From Isoetes taiwanensis (lineage: Eukaryota; Streptophyta; Lycopodiopsida; Isoetales; Isoetaceae), in the NCBI GenBank assembly GCA_021234155.1, contig JAJEKV010000002.1, positions 4,847,795-4,911,794 of the forward strand: a stretch of 64,000 nucleotides of DNA. Reading direction: 5' to 3'. Shown piece by piece: positions 1-11,187 of this stretch. The translations under genes were made by a program, and so were the position numbers. The notes below the pieces were generated by a model. That model had not been told where the DNA came from. It saw only the letters and a program-made list of their open reading frames with translations, and did not search any database. How positions within the stretch are numbered: position 1 is the stretch's first letter; the number at the start of each line of letters is the position of its first letter.

Positions 1-264
1 TCATTGATTGAAAATTTTACCAATTATTTAAAACGAGTCCTAAATCACTTAACTTTTTTGTAAGGCCATTGCAACAATTAGGATGCACTGCATAGACTAT
101 CCTTAGATTATGTTTCAACTGACAAAACCCTCTAAACGTTTCTTTGCTAAGAAACTTCATTTTAATCTCAATGTTCGCAACATTCCAGGATGTAATTGTC
201 ATAAATCATACCAATAATTTTAAAAAGTAATTCTAGCATTACTTGAGTGAACATAAACAAAAAG

Positions 265-500
265 ATAAATATTTAGCATAATATCAGGGGTTTTTTTATG
301 TTTTTGTACAATTTCTACTAAGGTTTTTCTATGATTTTGGCGCTGTATTTGATGAGGTGTACTAAATAGTATTTCTAGAGTGTGCCCTTTTTGGATCCTT
401 GATTTTTGTGCCACTTTTCAATGGTCACCTATAAATGTTCAATATTATTCCAAATTTAATCATGCAAGGTTGGACTAATATATTTTAGGGTTCTTTGCAT
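265..500. repeat. Dispersed repeat A, copy 1
   Basis: This stretch is a diverged copy of the sequence at about 57,425-57,690. Both share, in the same order, a run around 'tagcataataacaggggg', 'gtttttgtac', a 'gtacatctagagtgc'-like segment, 'caatggt' and 'atgttttagggtt'. No open reading frame is conserved between the copies. It is probably an old non-coding transposable-element fragment of unknown class. Confidence 0.6.
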
Positions 501-757
501 CTGTACCTCTTTTTAGGGTTCTATGGCAGATTGGCCCAGATATGGCCTCGATTATTTGACAGCACGCTTGGAAAGCTTCCCCACAGATGGTGAAAAAGAA
601 TATGTGAGCTTATTTTGGCTCACATCAAGCTGTTGAAGCTCTGAGAGATCACACAGTTGAATGCTTTTGCCCTGCCTCTTCCGGCCTAGCTTGCCCTGTT
701 TGATCTGGAACCACCTATGGCATTGTGTCTTCAGTTGCCTCAAGATGCAATAGAAAC

Positions 758-1447
758 TTTTCGTCATTATTGATGAAGCTGCACAAGCTATGGAGGTCGC
801 CTGTTGGACATCAATATTGAAGGTTGGTGTTCCTTCTGGTTTATAGTCACAATATAAAGTTAGCAGGCGACCATTTACAGTTGCCTCCTACCATACTTAG
901 TATTGAGGCAGAAAAACAAGGCCTCGGCAGAACATTGTTCGAGCGCTTAAGTGCTATGTATGGTAGTCAGATAACTTCAATGTTGACAGTACAGTACCGC
1001 ATGCATCGACATATCATGGGTTGGCCCTCGCATGAACTTTATGATGGAAAGGTACACTCCAAAGTCTGGCATCACCGGGACATAGAAATAGCTGACATTA
1101 TGAGTCGTGTCGTTTTCAGCTTGGGGCTTATGAGAATGTGGCTAACCACATACTAGGTGAGCTTGAGGGTGTGGATGACAGTGCACTAACGAGGCAGAGC
1201 CTTATTCTTATTGACACATGTGGGTGAGTGCTTTACCAACTCGTGCTTGATTCCTTATAAATTGGAAGTACTTCTGTTCTATCGTTTATTTTTCCATTAT
1301 AAATACATATTAATTTTTGTAGATGTGACATGGAGGAAATGAAAGATGAAATGCAAAGTTTTCTAAATGAATTTCTTACGCAAAGAAGCTTGTTGATAGA
1401 GGGGTTAAATCTCAGGACATTGGCATTATTGCTCCATATGCAGCCCA
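758..1447 (+). pseudogene. IGHMBP2/SMUBP2-like SF1 helicase, 5' part of pseudogene
   Basis: Conceptual translation gives the helicase Walker B segment VIIDEAAQAMEVACW (about 761-805). It is followed by LAGDHLQLPPTI, GLGRTLFERL and the motif IV-like SMLTVQYRMH (about 860-1010), then LILIDTCG, an intron (about 1224-1320, GTGAGT...TGTAG), then CDMEEMKDEMQ and KKLVDRG..DIGIIAPYAAQ ending at a GTACCA donor. This is the UPF1-like superfamily-1 helicase core as in IGHMBP2. The reading frame is broken between Walker B and LAGDH and again within 1321-1400, and the Walker A region is absent. The 3' part resumes at 11,188. An inactive gene copy is the best reading; a poorly assembled gene is the alternative. 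Confidence 0.85.
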
Positions 1448-3160
1448 GGTACCAGCTGCTTAGTTGTATGGCTTCAATTCCGAATGTTATGTGACACAAG
1501 GCCCCCAAAAATATTTCGATACTAGTTTTCCACAATAATTTTTATATGAAACCACTATAATAGACTAATATTACTTTGTGGGTTAATATGTTGAATAATC
1601 ATGACTAGTTATTTACCATAGTTCATATTCTTATTCTTTATGCTATTTAATTTATGTGGTTTACTACTATGTTTTTATTTCTATGTTTTAATATCTAGTT
1701 TTCTTAGTAGTGTGCGCAATGAACCACTAATGATATTGGCGGGAAAAGTTCTTGTAACTTAGAGTGGTTTCTAATGAAGTTATTTATTCTCTTTTTATAT
1801 GAGCCAATGTCATTCCGTACAATATTTTGTGATTAAAAAACATATGTTAACTGCTATGGGTTTTTTCCTAAGATAGTGGTAGCTACTTGAGTCAAGTTGC
1901 TATGGGTTTTTTCCTAAGATAGCGGTAGCTACTTGAATCAAGTTGCTATTGGTTTCTCCGTAAGATAATGATAGGCATGAATAGACAACTTGTACCTTTA
2001 ATATCTCTCGAATGAGTTTGCTTAATGTTTTGAACAATGCAATTGGTATTGGTTTAGTAAATATAATCACACATACTCATCTTGGGGACCATTGTCATTT
2101 TGCAAACATAAGCTTTCAAACCTCCCATTGCTACTTTAGAGTCGACTACAATCTATATTCAATATTGTTATAAAAATAGAAAAACTAATGCAAGCTTTTA
2201 TATTGAACCATCACACTTACATTAGAAAAACATATGTAATGATGATTTCAAATAAGCCATATAAAAAAATATACCCCACAGTTTCAAAGGCTCAGGGATT
2301 TGAACCCTGATATTCCCCTATGTACCTGGACATGCAAACCAGGTGTAACCCAAAAAATTTTCATTACAATGAGCAGGGATCCATGCTGTCAAGGCCTGCA
2401 ACCATGCCAGGTACCCTATATTTCAGCAGAACTTTTGCCTTTCTATGTGATGTGTTTTTTATTTTTCAAAATGCCACAAGGTTCAACCTGCACCGACCTT
2501 TTGGAAACTTGGGCAATCCTCCTGGAGATGAAATTATATGCTCATCCAAGTAGAATTTTGTAGATTCATAATGGAAATAAAATTTATTTCACTCCATATT
2601 ATGCTAAAACATTTCAAAATGGAGGAACGAACTGAAAGTTTCCTGTAAGTCAGAATCAAACATGAGCTTGAGCCTCAGTTACGCATTCATTGTGATGAAT
2701 TAAAGAGGCAAAGATGACAACAGAATTGATGTTTTCTGAAATTAAATCAAGGGTGCAAAGATGTAGACAAAAGATATAAATACTAAAGAATGGGCTTTGT
2801 GACAGTAGAAGCATAAGAAGATTGTTTAACTCATAAATATGCATCTCATAAACAATCTGCTAATAAAAATAAACTCGCCTAACATGACAACAAATATTTC
2901 TGTACCATTCCCATGCAACCAAAAAGGCAATATATGCATTCTAACTAAGCAATAGCAAGAAATGAGGACAAGATCTACCTTTTTTGCAGATCCTAAAGTG
3001 ATCTTTGTGAAAAAGAGAGACATTGTCAGATGAATCTATCAACACGGGAAAAATGCTCCTTTGTGAAGTGTTCTCTCAACTCGGCAAAGCACCGCTGAAC
3101 AAACGGGCAAGCGTAAAAATGATATCATAATGGAGAAAGGATGTTATGCAAGGGTACTTA
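1448..3160. other. Intron-like AT-rich stretch without a recognised gene
   Basis: This is the first part of the 9.7-kb intron of the helicase pseudogene. It is AT-rich and holds a short tandem repeat (1852-1972). An open stretch at 2320-2553 on the plus strand has no recognisable motif. I see no RNA gene here. Confidence 0.5.
1852..1972. repeat. 46-bp tandem repeat, about 2.6 copies
   Basis: The unit starting 'tgctatgggttttttcct' recurs at 1852, 1898 and (diverged) 1944, a period of 46 bp. The third copy has several substitutions. It is a local tandem duplication in intronic DNA. Confidence 0.85.
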
Positions 3161-3165
3161 CAACG

Positions 3166-3310
3166 GCCATAAACCTTCTCTGACATCTTGGTATAGTAGA
3201 TAACTCCACGACATGCAGAGCGAGGCCATGCAAGCACGGCAGTTGGATTGTTGGCACCAACAGGCATGAGAGAAGTTCGCGAAGTAGCCATTACCAGCCG
3301 GTTCCCTGTT
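3166..3310 (-). pseudogene. Exon-like open stretch, unknown protein
   Basis: On the minus strand an AG acceptor-like site near 3310 opens a frame encoding NRLVMATSRTSLMPVGANNP and further sequence. It ends at a good donor (GTT|GTAAGT near 3165). A second short open segment upstream on the same strand (MLKDVVQVMAVADQR, about 3475-3525) ends at a GTTCAT sequence. The composition looks protein-like, but I do not recognise the family. It may be an exon remnant carried inside the helicase intron. Confidence 0.35.
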
Positions 3311-3530
3311 TGCCAGTACCGACAAAATTAGAGCTTTTCTTTAAAGAAGCGTTGAGAGATGGAACTTGCAGAAGAGAGCAGTCTCCCGATTTATGAAGCA
3401 GCACAACTTGGATCTACAGAACTAGCTTTATGGCCATATCACACAGATGCACAAGATTTACAAATGAGGTAATGAACCTCTGATCTGCAACCGCCATGAC
3501 TTGGACAACATCCTTCAGCATCTGCAGCGC

Positions 3531-3620
3531 AGCGGCCTAACCCTAACAACAAAAGGAAAAGAAGAACCCTAGACGAAATAGATATAAAGTACACTTATAT
3601 TTTTTTTATCACTAACGTAT
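3531..3620. repeat. Repeat C, copy 1 (second copy at 6701-6806)
   Basis: The segment 'ctaaccctaacaacaaaagg...gaaatagatataaag' followed by 'cacttatattttttttatcactaacgtat' is found nearly identically at 6701-6806. The later copy has a 15-bp insertion between the two blocks. The near identity points to a recent duplication or a young dispersed repeat. Confidence 0.85.
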
Positions 3621-3639
3621 CTCTAACGTATAATTATAA

Positions 3640-4030
3640 TAGGGTAGATTCTAGAATGTTCTATAATTGAACATAAAATATAGATTTTTCAATGGTGACT
3701 ATAAATGGAAGCTACTAGAAGATGGAGTCTGTTTCTAGAAACTGCTCCGCAGGGCACGGAGAACTTTCTGGAAACTATTGCTGGAAGATCTGGCGCCTTC
3801 TTAAATGATACAGAGAGCTCTTTATCTTCGTATAAAAAGGAGGAGAAGGCGGCATTCCAACCGATAGCGGAGATTGAGTGCCGGTTAAAGCGTGAGGTTG
3901 ATTGTGGGAAGAGCATAAGGTTGATTGAGGTTGATCTAGAGCGTCTCCTTACTTCTGGAGAATGTTTCTGGAGTTTGCTCGGAAATGGTTTTGTGGAGGG
4001 TTTCGATTTGGCACCTGATTGATCCATCCG
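3640..4030 (+). mobile_element. Possible LTR fragment with TATA box
   Basis: The plus strand has a strong TATA box (TATAAAAAGG at about 3831) followed by a GC-balanced segment open for 105 codons. The opposite strand is also open, which argues against real coding. A TATA box followed by an untranslated segment fits the U3/R part of a retrotransposon LTR, but I found no second LTR or primer-binding site. The call is tentative. Confidence 0.3.
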
Positions 4031-5187
4031 AAGGTCCCCATCGGCGAATCTATGGATCAATAACAGCCACGGCTTGCCCTGGTGCTTCTCTTTTTTGCGT
4101 TTAGTCTAAGCTCCATTTTTTAATTGCTGAACCTCCAGGCTCAAGACTAGAGCTCTGTACTTCCGGTGGCTATGGCAGACCAGCATCTTCACCAGGCTCA
4201 ATTCCAAACAGCCTGCCATCTCTTCATCAGTCCAGGTAATGAGTTGTGAGATCCAAATTGAGGTTTTCTCAAAGACAATTTACTGGAGTAGCAGTATTAG
4301 CTCGGTCTTTGTGTTTGACGTTCCTTTATTTGTTTGCCGGCCAGTCTCTATTTCCCACAGAAGCTAAGTTGCTTATTTTAGATTGATTTTTAACATGTGT
4401 GAACTGTCTAGCTCTAGAGGCATTTGAATCTGGAACTACTGGCGGTTGCTTGAACGATGCCGAAACTGGTACAAACGTTTGCACTGGGGCGTGTTAGTAG
4501 TGGAAGGAATCAAAATCAATGAAGGCCGAAACTCAGCCATTTGTGGAAGCAGAAGAGTTGTCGAAGACCAGACAACAAAAGAACGGTATAAGACAAAACA
4601 CAGCAGTGCATCAAGCTCTATCAGCCTCAAATGAAAATGCTGGCCAAGCAATGCATACCACATTTTACCTTTTATTTTCTTAGCAAAAGACTTTTCAATG
4701 TACTCTTGACAAATTAAGGATATTTCCACTTGCAATGGAGCATTTCAGAAATACTACATAGGTTTGCAGGAGGAGTCTCGAGCTTCTTGATTGGGTTCTC
4801 CATTTTGCCACCAAAAGCTCATAATGTCTTGATTTTAGTAACAGTCTACCAATGTTCTTCGGAATAATCCTACTAGATAAAAAATGTCCTCAGCTAGTGC
4901 CATTACTGTTGAATCCCTGCGGCAAAATTTTAAGTCCAAAGCCACCAACTGCACAAAACCACAAACTGCACAACTCATAAAACCACCAACTGCACATGTT
5001 CTACAGAAGCTTGCCGCATTTTATTTTATGTAGATGCACTTTTATGTACTTCCATGTCATGATAATTAATTTAAAGAGGTGTTTCAACACCTCCTTGCAT
5101 CAATTGAGAAATGGATACCTTGATCTTCAATATAAATGTAAAATGGAGATGCTTGATGTTCAAAATAAATATGGGGTTTATTTTGCA
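4031..5187. other. No recognised gene
   Basis: AT-rich intronic DNA. Short open frames on both strands at 4436-4735 overlap one another and carry no known motif. A small repeat 'aaccaccaactgcac' occurs near 4945-4995. Confidence 0.5.
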
Positions 5188-5513
5188 GGCATGGATCATG
5201 GAAAATTATGATGAATCGGTGGACAAGGATTTGGTAAACTTAAACAGTCAGGCAAAAAGAGATGCTGCATTGGCAACCCTTAAAGGTACAGTAGCAGACT
5301 TAGATGACAATAGCCTGCAGACTTTTGTACAGAAGATTTGCAGGAATAGTGAACTAGATGGATATGGTATTGAACTTCTCCAGGAGGTTGTTTGTTCACA
5401 AAAAAACACATAACCAAACATGTTGACATGATTGTTGGAAGCATGATTCGTGCCCTTCAAGCCAGAGACTTGAAAGCTGGTGGAAATGCGTTTGTGGGCT
5501 CTGTTTTCTTCTG
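5188..5513 (+). pseudogene. Exon-like fragment, unknown protein
   Basis: After an acceptor-like 'tttgcag' at 5183-5189, a plus-strand frame encodes an acidic helical stretch (MENYDESVDKDLVNLNSQAK, then LQTFVQKICRNSELDGYGIE). The frame then shifts near 5390 to LFTKKHITKHVDMIVGSMIR and a stop near 5512. The codon composition looks like real protein with one frameshift. I do not recognise the family, and the fragment lies inside the helicase intron, so it is probably a captured or inserted gene piece. Confidence 0.35.
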
Positions 5514-6600
5514 AAAATTGAGGCCTGAGCTTTGTCTTACAATTTATAGTGAACGTCGGTGATAAAAAAAATGCTGCAAAAAGCGCTGCAAAAAGTAAAT
5601 TGTTGTCTCTTTAGCACTTTCATGGCCCCCAATGACGCCCATCTACAAGCAGCTATTAGATGACATTATCAACCATTCAACTGACTGAACATGGCAAAGA
5701 AAAGCTTTGTTCCCAAATGATAGAAAAGAGAGGAGAGAACGCATATACAGAGATGCACATAAAACCAAAAAGAGAATGATGCAAAATCTTCCATGTTATA
5801 CACAAAGGCTGATATATACTTACGATGGCAATAAATTATATAGCATGAGGATTTTGACCTAAAATATAAGATAGCATAAATGCTGCTCAATTTACATTTT
5901 GTGTGAAGTAATCTAGAATTATCTAGACATATAATTGAGAGTTTAATTCTTTATTTCTGTTCACCCATCAAATTTTTTTGGGCTGCAATCTAAATCTATG
6001 TTTTTTGGGCCGCGATCTAAATTTATGTTTTGATGCCACGTGTTGTTTGGGACAAATCTAAATAGACGTCAAAAATCAAAATATGTGAAAAATCATCCTT
6101 GCGTCCGGTTTTTAATATCATCTCTAGAGCCTATTTGCACCCTACCCAGAGTGCGTATAACTGCACATTCATTTGCAATCATTATGAACTATATTCCAAA
6201 TCTCGGAATTGGCAGAAACATTGACCGGCAATAGTAATTTCATTAACGAACAATAATTCCTGCATCAACAATAATTTCAACTTCTTTTTGAAATCTGGGT
6301 GCTAGCAGTAATGAATGCTTGACCTATAGTGGCACAAAACGTAAGGCAATAGTGTGGGCTCAACTCCTGTATGTTTCAAACCATCTGCTCGAATTGATAC
6401 ATTGAGTAGTCCTAGCAATTTTAACCTTTAAATGAGCAAAGTTAGAAGGATTAGAACATTAATAATGAGCCTAACTACACGTGTTTAAACAAAAAGAAAT
6501 GGTCCAAAAGTTAGCTCCCTAATTGAATTTATCAATGTTGGATATCGTAGTGGATCTAATTAAACAGGTTAGGAATGTTATAGTGGTTATAGTTGAACAA
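5514..6600. other. No recognised gene
   Basis: AT-rich DNA with a small near-duplicate (TTTTTTGGGCTGCAATCTAA and TTTTTTGGGCCGCGATCTAA, about 5970-6020). I see no gene or RNA feature. Confidence 0.5.
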
Positions 6601-6622
6601 GCTAGGACCCAAAGAAATGTTC

Positions 6623-6642
6623 GCGGCGGCCTTGGCCGCCGC
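6623..6642. repeat. Perfect GC-rich hairpin
   Basis: GCGGCGGCC, a TT spacer and GGCCGCCGC form a perfect 9-bp inverted repeat in AT-rich surroundings. A closely similar hairpin (GCGGCGGCGTTGTCGCCGCC) lies at 19,856-19,875. Confidence 0.8.
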
Positions 6643-6655
6643 AATAAATTTCTTG

Positions 6656-6850
6656 TATAGGACTAAATTGCAAAGTGAGTATTTTATTTTAAAACATGGC
6701 AGCGACCTAACCCTAACAACAAAAGGAAAAGAAGAACCCTAGACGAAATAGATATAAAGATTTGGTGGGAAATCTACACTTATATTTTTTTTTATCACTA
6801 ACGTATAGGACTAAATTGCAAAGTGAAAGTATTTTATTTTAAAACATAGG
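6656..6850. repeat. Direct repeat pair bracketing repeat C copy 2
   Basis: 'tataggactaaattgcaaag' plus 'tattttattttaaaacat' occurs at 6656-6698 and again at about 6805-6850. The two copies bracket the second copy of repeat C (6701-6806). This could be a long target duplication or recombination product around an inserted 105-bp segment. Confidence 0.65.
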
Positions 6851-6903
6851 AATGGCGGTGCCCCAAATCGAGGTTGTAATTAAAATGATGGCTATACTCT
6901 ACC

Positions 6904-6985
6904 TATTTTATAAGAATAGAATAGAATAGAATAGATTTTTTAACGTCCACAGAGACCAATAGGTCATGGGACCCATACAGAAAAA
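6904..6985 (-). mobile_element. LINE 3' end fragment with (GAATA)n tail
   Basis: The plus strand reads (GAATA)n, TTTTTAACGTCCACAGAGACC, AATAGGTCATGGGACC. This matches the 3' terminal sequence of the minus-strand LINE at 8205, but the tail is a pentanucleotide instead of GGAA. Only the extreme 3' end is present. Confidence 0.65.
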
Positions 6986-7590
6986 TCCCAAAATTCCACC
7001 TATTTTAATACTGCAAAAATTTTGTTGTCGTTTAATGAAGCGGCGTTGTTTCCTGTTCATCCCTTGCCCGCACGATTTTGTTGTTTGGTGGAGATCTTTC
7101 ATCGGATACCATCATTCATCCATTTTGTGCTCATTGTTGGTTATTAATGCCCTTTTCAAATATTAGCATGCATTTTCTTTTTCGCATTCCTTTTTGTCAT
7201 ACTGATGTCCCTTTTGGGTAGGATTGGAGATTGCACCGTGTCTTTGGAGCAATCGTAACCATTTCATGTCGAGGGCAAACACATATCCAAATGGCATTAC
7301 ATATTTTGGTTGAAGTAATAAATCAAATATGCAATGAAATGTCTACAATCTTACATGACTAGTCAAAGTTGAACTAAACGAAACAAAACAATATTATTTG
7401 GCAAATTTAATAACTCACATATATTCTTTCATTGTGTAAATACTCATCATATGATCTTGTAACAACTATGTTGTTTGTATTATATCTGTATATGACTGCC
7501 AACATCACATTAAGTGGCATTTGGAGAGAAAAAAAAAAAAGTTGAACTAAAATGGAAAAAGAATTGTAAGTGTCAAATAGTAGGTTAACT
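6986..7590. other. No recognised gene
   Basis: AT-rich sequence between two LINE 3' ends. Short open frames at 6966-7166 lack motifs. Confidence 0.45.
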
Positions 7591-7591
7591 T

Positions 7592-8204
7592 GTAAGGAAG
7601 GAAGGAAGGAAGAAAATTTTAACGTCCACGGAACCCAATCGGGTTATGGGACCAGAACAAACAAAGGGGGCATAAGCCCTAACAGATCAGAGTGCCGAAG
7701 CCCAAAAAAGTAGAACATGGGGTCCAAGCCCCGTTTCAACACAGAAATAACCAAACCAGAACGAAACAAAAAAATACAGAGCTATACAGTAAGTGCCCAT
7801 GGATCAGATGGCCACTGATCTCGAATGATAGCTTGACCTCCCCTATAAAACCCCACTTCGGCCAAGGCGAGAGCCTCTCGCTACGCGACATAACTCTTCT
7901 TTCCGTCTACGAGCTTGCCGGAGTCAAGTCTTCTGGGCGGAGAAGGTGGTTCCTTTCAAATGGTTGCCATGTCGCGGGATGTGCAATCGGAAAGAGCATC
8001 TTGAAAGCGCACCAAGAGGTGGCGAGGACGGTCCGATCAAGATCTTTTCTCCAACCGGGCGAGAGACAATACCATGTGCTTGGATATGCATCACACGGGT
8101 AAAAAAGCGTGCGGCTTCATCTCAGTAGCAAGAGAATCACCCGTCTCACGAATACCCACAATCACGAGGTTCAAGTATGCATCCTCGGGCAAAAGTGCGT
8201 GAGG
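7592..8204 (-). mobile_element. Truncated LINE copy, GGAA-tailed
   Basis: It begins with five GGAA units and then TTTTAACGTCCACGGAACCC, AATCGGGTTATGGGACC, the same 3' signature as the LINE at 8205-11,045. The remaining ~530 bp is GC-richer than the flanks and stops where the next GGAA tail begins, so two related elements are stacked in the same orientation. I could not identify RT motifs in this part; it may be 3' UTR or a distinct subfamily. Confidence 0.55.
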
Positions 8205-11045
8205 AAGGAAGGAAGGAAGGAAGGTATTTTTATCGTCCACGGAGACCAATCGGTCCTATGGGACCTTAATACAAAAGCGCAATGCCGGATTACTACACGG
8301 ATTAAAAACCCCCCCCGAATGGTTCTCGAGGGAAAAACCGTGGCAAAGAATCGACTGTCACACAAACCGTTTCAATATACAAAATGCAAAACACACAAAT
8401 ATATACACTCATGCACCCTTTTCCGTAGTGCGATCGGCAAGTACGACAGGCGGGGGCAAAGGTGAGCTTCGAGATCCGATTACCTCCGAATGTACGACCC
8501 CAGAGCACGTCTTGGCCGGTGTGTTCATCGGCAAATATAGGGGCAAATCCGGCCGTACTAAGGGGCGTGTCGGCCGGATTCGGCCCGAATCTTTGGGCAA
8601 CTCACGGAAAGTGTGAGACTCATCCTCAATGGCACCGTCGGATAAAGATCGACAGAGCTGGTCTGGCGGGGCTCCCCAATCCACCTGCCCGTCTCGATGC
8701 GAAGATGGTGGGCACCTGTGCGAATGGAGGCAATGAGTCTGCGCTTTTCGGGGGAGAACGAGGTAGAGCTGCGGGCCCCGGGCTAACACGGGGTTGATGT
8801 GCTCCTTGTAATGGGCCGTTTTGACCTGCTCTAGAGCGCCGGGGTCCCAGAGCTTGCCAAGGAAGCAAGCGTCCAGGTACTCCCGCAGGCTGTCACGATC
8901 GGCCTCTGTGTCCACCTGCACGCACCTGTGCTCCTGCACGTTCCATCTGGCGAACCACTGATCTCTCTTACCCCTCCAACAGGCCCTGAGCCGCTGCGGG
9001 CCCATTGCCACAGCGTAAGCCAGGTGCGGGAGCCGAGCATCACCCATATTAACCACTTTCTGAAAATAGACGATGTGTCTATCAAACGTGCCTACTGCCG
9101 GCAAGAATCCGGTTTCTGCGCAGTAGACCGATAGAAGGATCAGAGGTTTCACCCCAAGTGCCCGTGCCAAAATGCCGCACTTTTGCTCCAAGTCATTCCA
9201 GTCGCCAAAGAGAGTAGGGCCCCAAACCCTCGACCCCCATACGAAGGACATGCTCACCGGTTCAAAGCAGGATGTGACCGATGGCCCCAATCATAGAGCT
9301 ACACGGATTTGTTGTTCTGCATGGCATAAAAGCTTTCTTCGGGCTGTCACACCGCAGGCGGATGGACCTCCCACCGAGCGAGGAGGGGAACTCCACCCCT
9401 AGGTACTTGTAGGTGGGCGTGACCTCCACAGGCTATCCCCGATATGTGAGTGCAGGGAGGCGTGGGGTGGCGTGAAGAGGATATGAGAACCACCCCGGTC
9501 TTGGCGGATTCACGACATGTCAGAGTAGCGGCCGAGAATGTGTCTAGGGCATCCGGATGAGACCGCATAGCTTCGGGTGTGGGTCGGAAGGTCAACATCG
9601 TCGCATAGATGGTGGGCGGATGACCTGGTGCAAAAGCCGCATGCCATCCCCCCATGCTCAAGTAAGCCAGCGATCAACCGATCAATTAATGTAGAGGCCA
9701 AAAAGTGTTGGTGAGAGGGGCAGCCCCGCCGGACCGATACTCATTGTGAATGCTTGGCCGTCGGGTCGCATCTGCCAAAACAACTCTCATACCAGATATG
9801 GTATATGGCATTACGAGTAGCGGCAACCCCGATTCTTGCTTGATCTAGCCCATAGCTTTTCCGGGGGCCAGGTATCAAAAGCCTTCCACGAAGTCCACAA
9901 AGCGGCAATACAAGTCCTGGCAGGATGGTTCCAAATTTTGTCTTCAATCGCCCGCGGTGTAAAGATATGGTCAATCGTTGAGTGGCGGGATCTAAAGCTG
10001 CTTGTCGAGGGCTTCGACTTTCTAGCGCCTCGCCCATCGGGGTCAAGCTGGCGCTTTCGAGAATGCCCAACAATTTGGCAAATACCGAATCGACCATGAT
10101 CGCCCTGTAATTGACCGGACGGTGTGGGTCGCGTGCCTTGTGAATGGGGACAACCCCGCTTGTGGTCCATTGTCGGGAGAAACCTTCCCCGCAATGCTCG
10201 CTGGACAGCGGGGTAGTGAGGATCGGCACCACCGCTGCACGCCCATTTAAGTAACTCGCACGCATACCATCGAGGGTCACCCTTCCCATTAGCCAACCGC
10301 AAAGGTCAGGCCCTCCACAACATCCTCCTCCTCCGAGAACCAATGGGGGTATACGCAGCGCCCCTCGTGGGTCATAGAGCCGCCGCATATCGTTCCTTAA
10401 CGCCTCGGGTGTGATGTCCCCTATAGGCTGGGCTGGCCTTCAAGCACTCTGCAAGGCCAAAAGGTTCGAGGATGAGTGTCCAGCCGGTCAACATCTCCCG
10501 ATGCCCGCAAGGTACCGCTTTGTCTCCTTTTTGGATAGGTGCGGATGCGTGGTGGTGGCCCCGCAAGCCGGTACACCGGATCCGAATCGTTGCTTGAGCT
10601 TGCGCTTGCGTTCTTTACACCGCATCAAAATCACGTTATGCGGAAAATTCTTTGTCCCCGAGCGGCGACGCGGGATCTGCCAAAGCACCTTCTTTGCATC
10701 GTAATAGCGAAGTCAGCCGGTGCTGCTGGCTGCTCTAGTGTGGGGTCCGCAAATTGCTTTGTATGCGTTCATGAGCATCTCGGCGTAGACCTCTGCCTGC
10801 TCATAATCTAGTCGCGGCCCGAGGATGGCGAGGGCTGGCATAGTGGGGTTCCGGCTTGCCAAACCATGTCCAAATAAAGTGGGAGGTGATCCGAGTCGAC
10901 CTCCTCATCCCGATTTGTCCCGTGCCCACTGAAGCGGATCGATGAGATGCATATCTTGCGCAACTACGAGCACATAGTCCACCACACTAGATCCTCCGGA
11001 CGATTGTCACATGCACATGTGCACTTGCGTGGCGAGCTGCCATTG
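8205..11045 (-). mobile_element. 5'-truncated non-LTR retrotransposon (EN-RT type, GGAA tail)
   Basis: Minus-strand reading finds, in order: the end of an APE-type endonuclease (SSVVDYVLVV...SDHLPLYLDMV, about 10,980-10,868), an RT entry segment (GVVPIHKARDPHRPVNYRAI, about 10,150), RHSTIDHIF and KAFDTWPPEKLWARS (about 9,990-9,860), the YADD box region near 9,600, and a C-terminal cysteine/histidine segment (DGAIEDESHTFRE, about 8,650). The 3' end carries ATCGTCCACGGAGACC and five GGAA units (8205-8224 on plus). Short-repeat tails are typical of CR1/L2/RTE-like LINEs, not of poly-A-tailed plant L1. Several frameshifts, including one at YADD, make this copy inactive. Confidence 0.85.
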
Positions 11046-11187
11046 TGGACAGAGGGCCAATGTTAAAATGTTTTGAGTTGACAATGACTTTGATTGACAC
11101 CCAAATGCAGTTCAATATTGCCCTAGGGAGTAGATATGTTTTTTTGTTCCAAATTTGTTGATTGAGCCTGCAACTTTTTTCTTACAG

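Noticed and set aside
2290-2330. tRNA-like T-arm (GGGTTCAAATCC on the minus strand)
   Set aside because: No matching acceptor stem, D-arm or anticodon arm at the right distance upstream.
3689-4060. 123-codon minus-strand open frame
   Set aside because: It overlaps an equally open plus-strand frame after a TATA box and has no motif; probably chance openness in an LTR-like segment.
8409-9402. Plus-strand open frames opposite the LINE
   Set aside because: Antisense shadows of the minus-strand reverse transcriptase and C-terminal domain.
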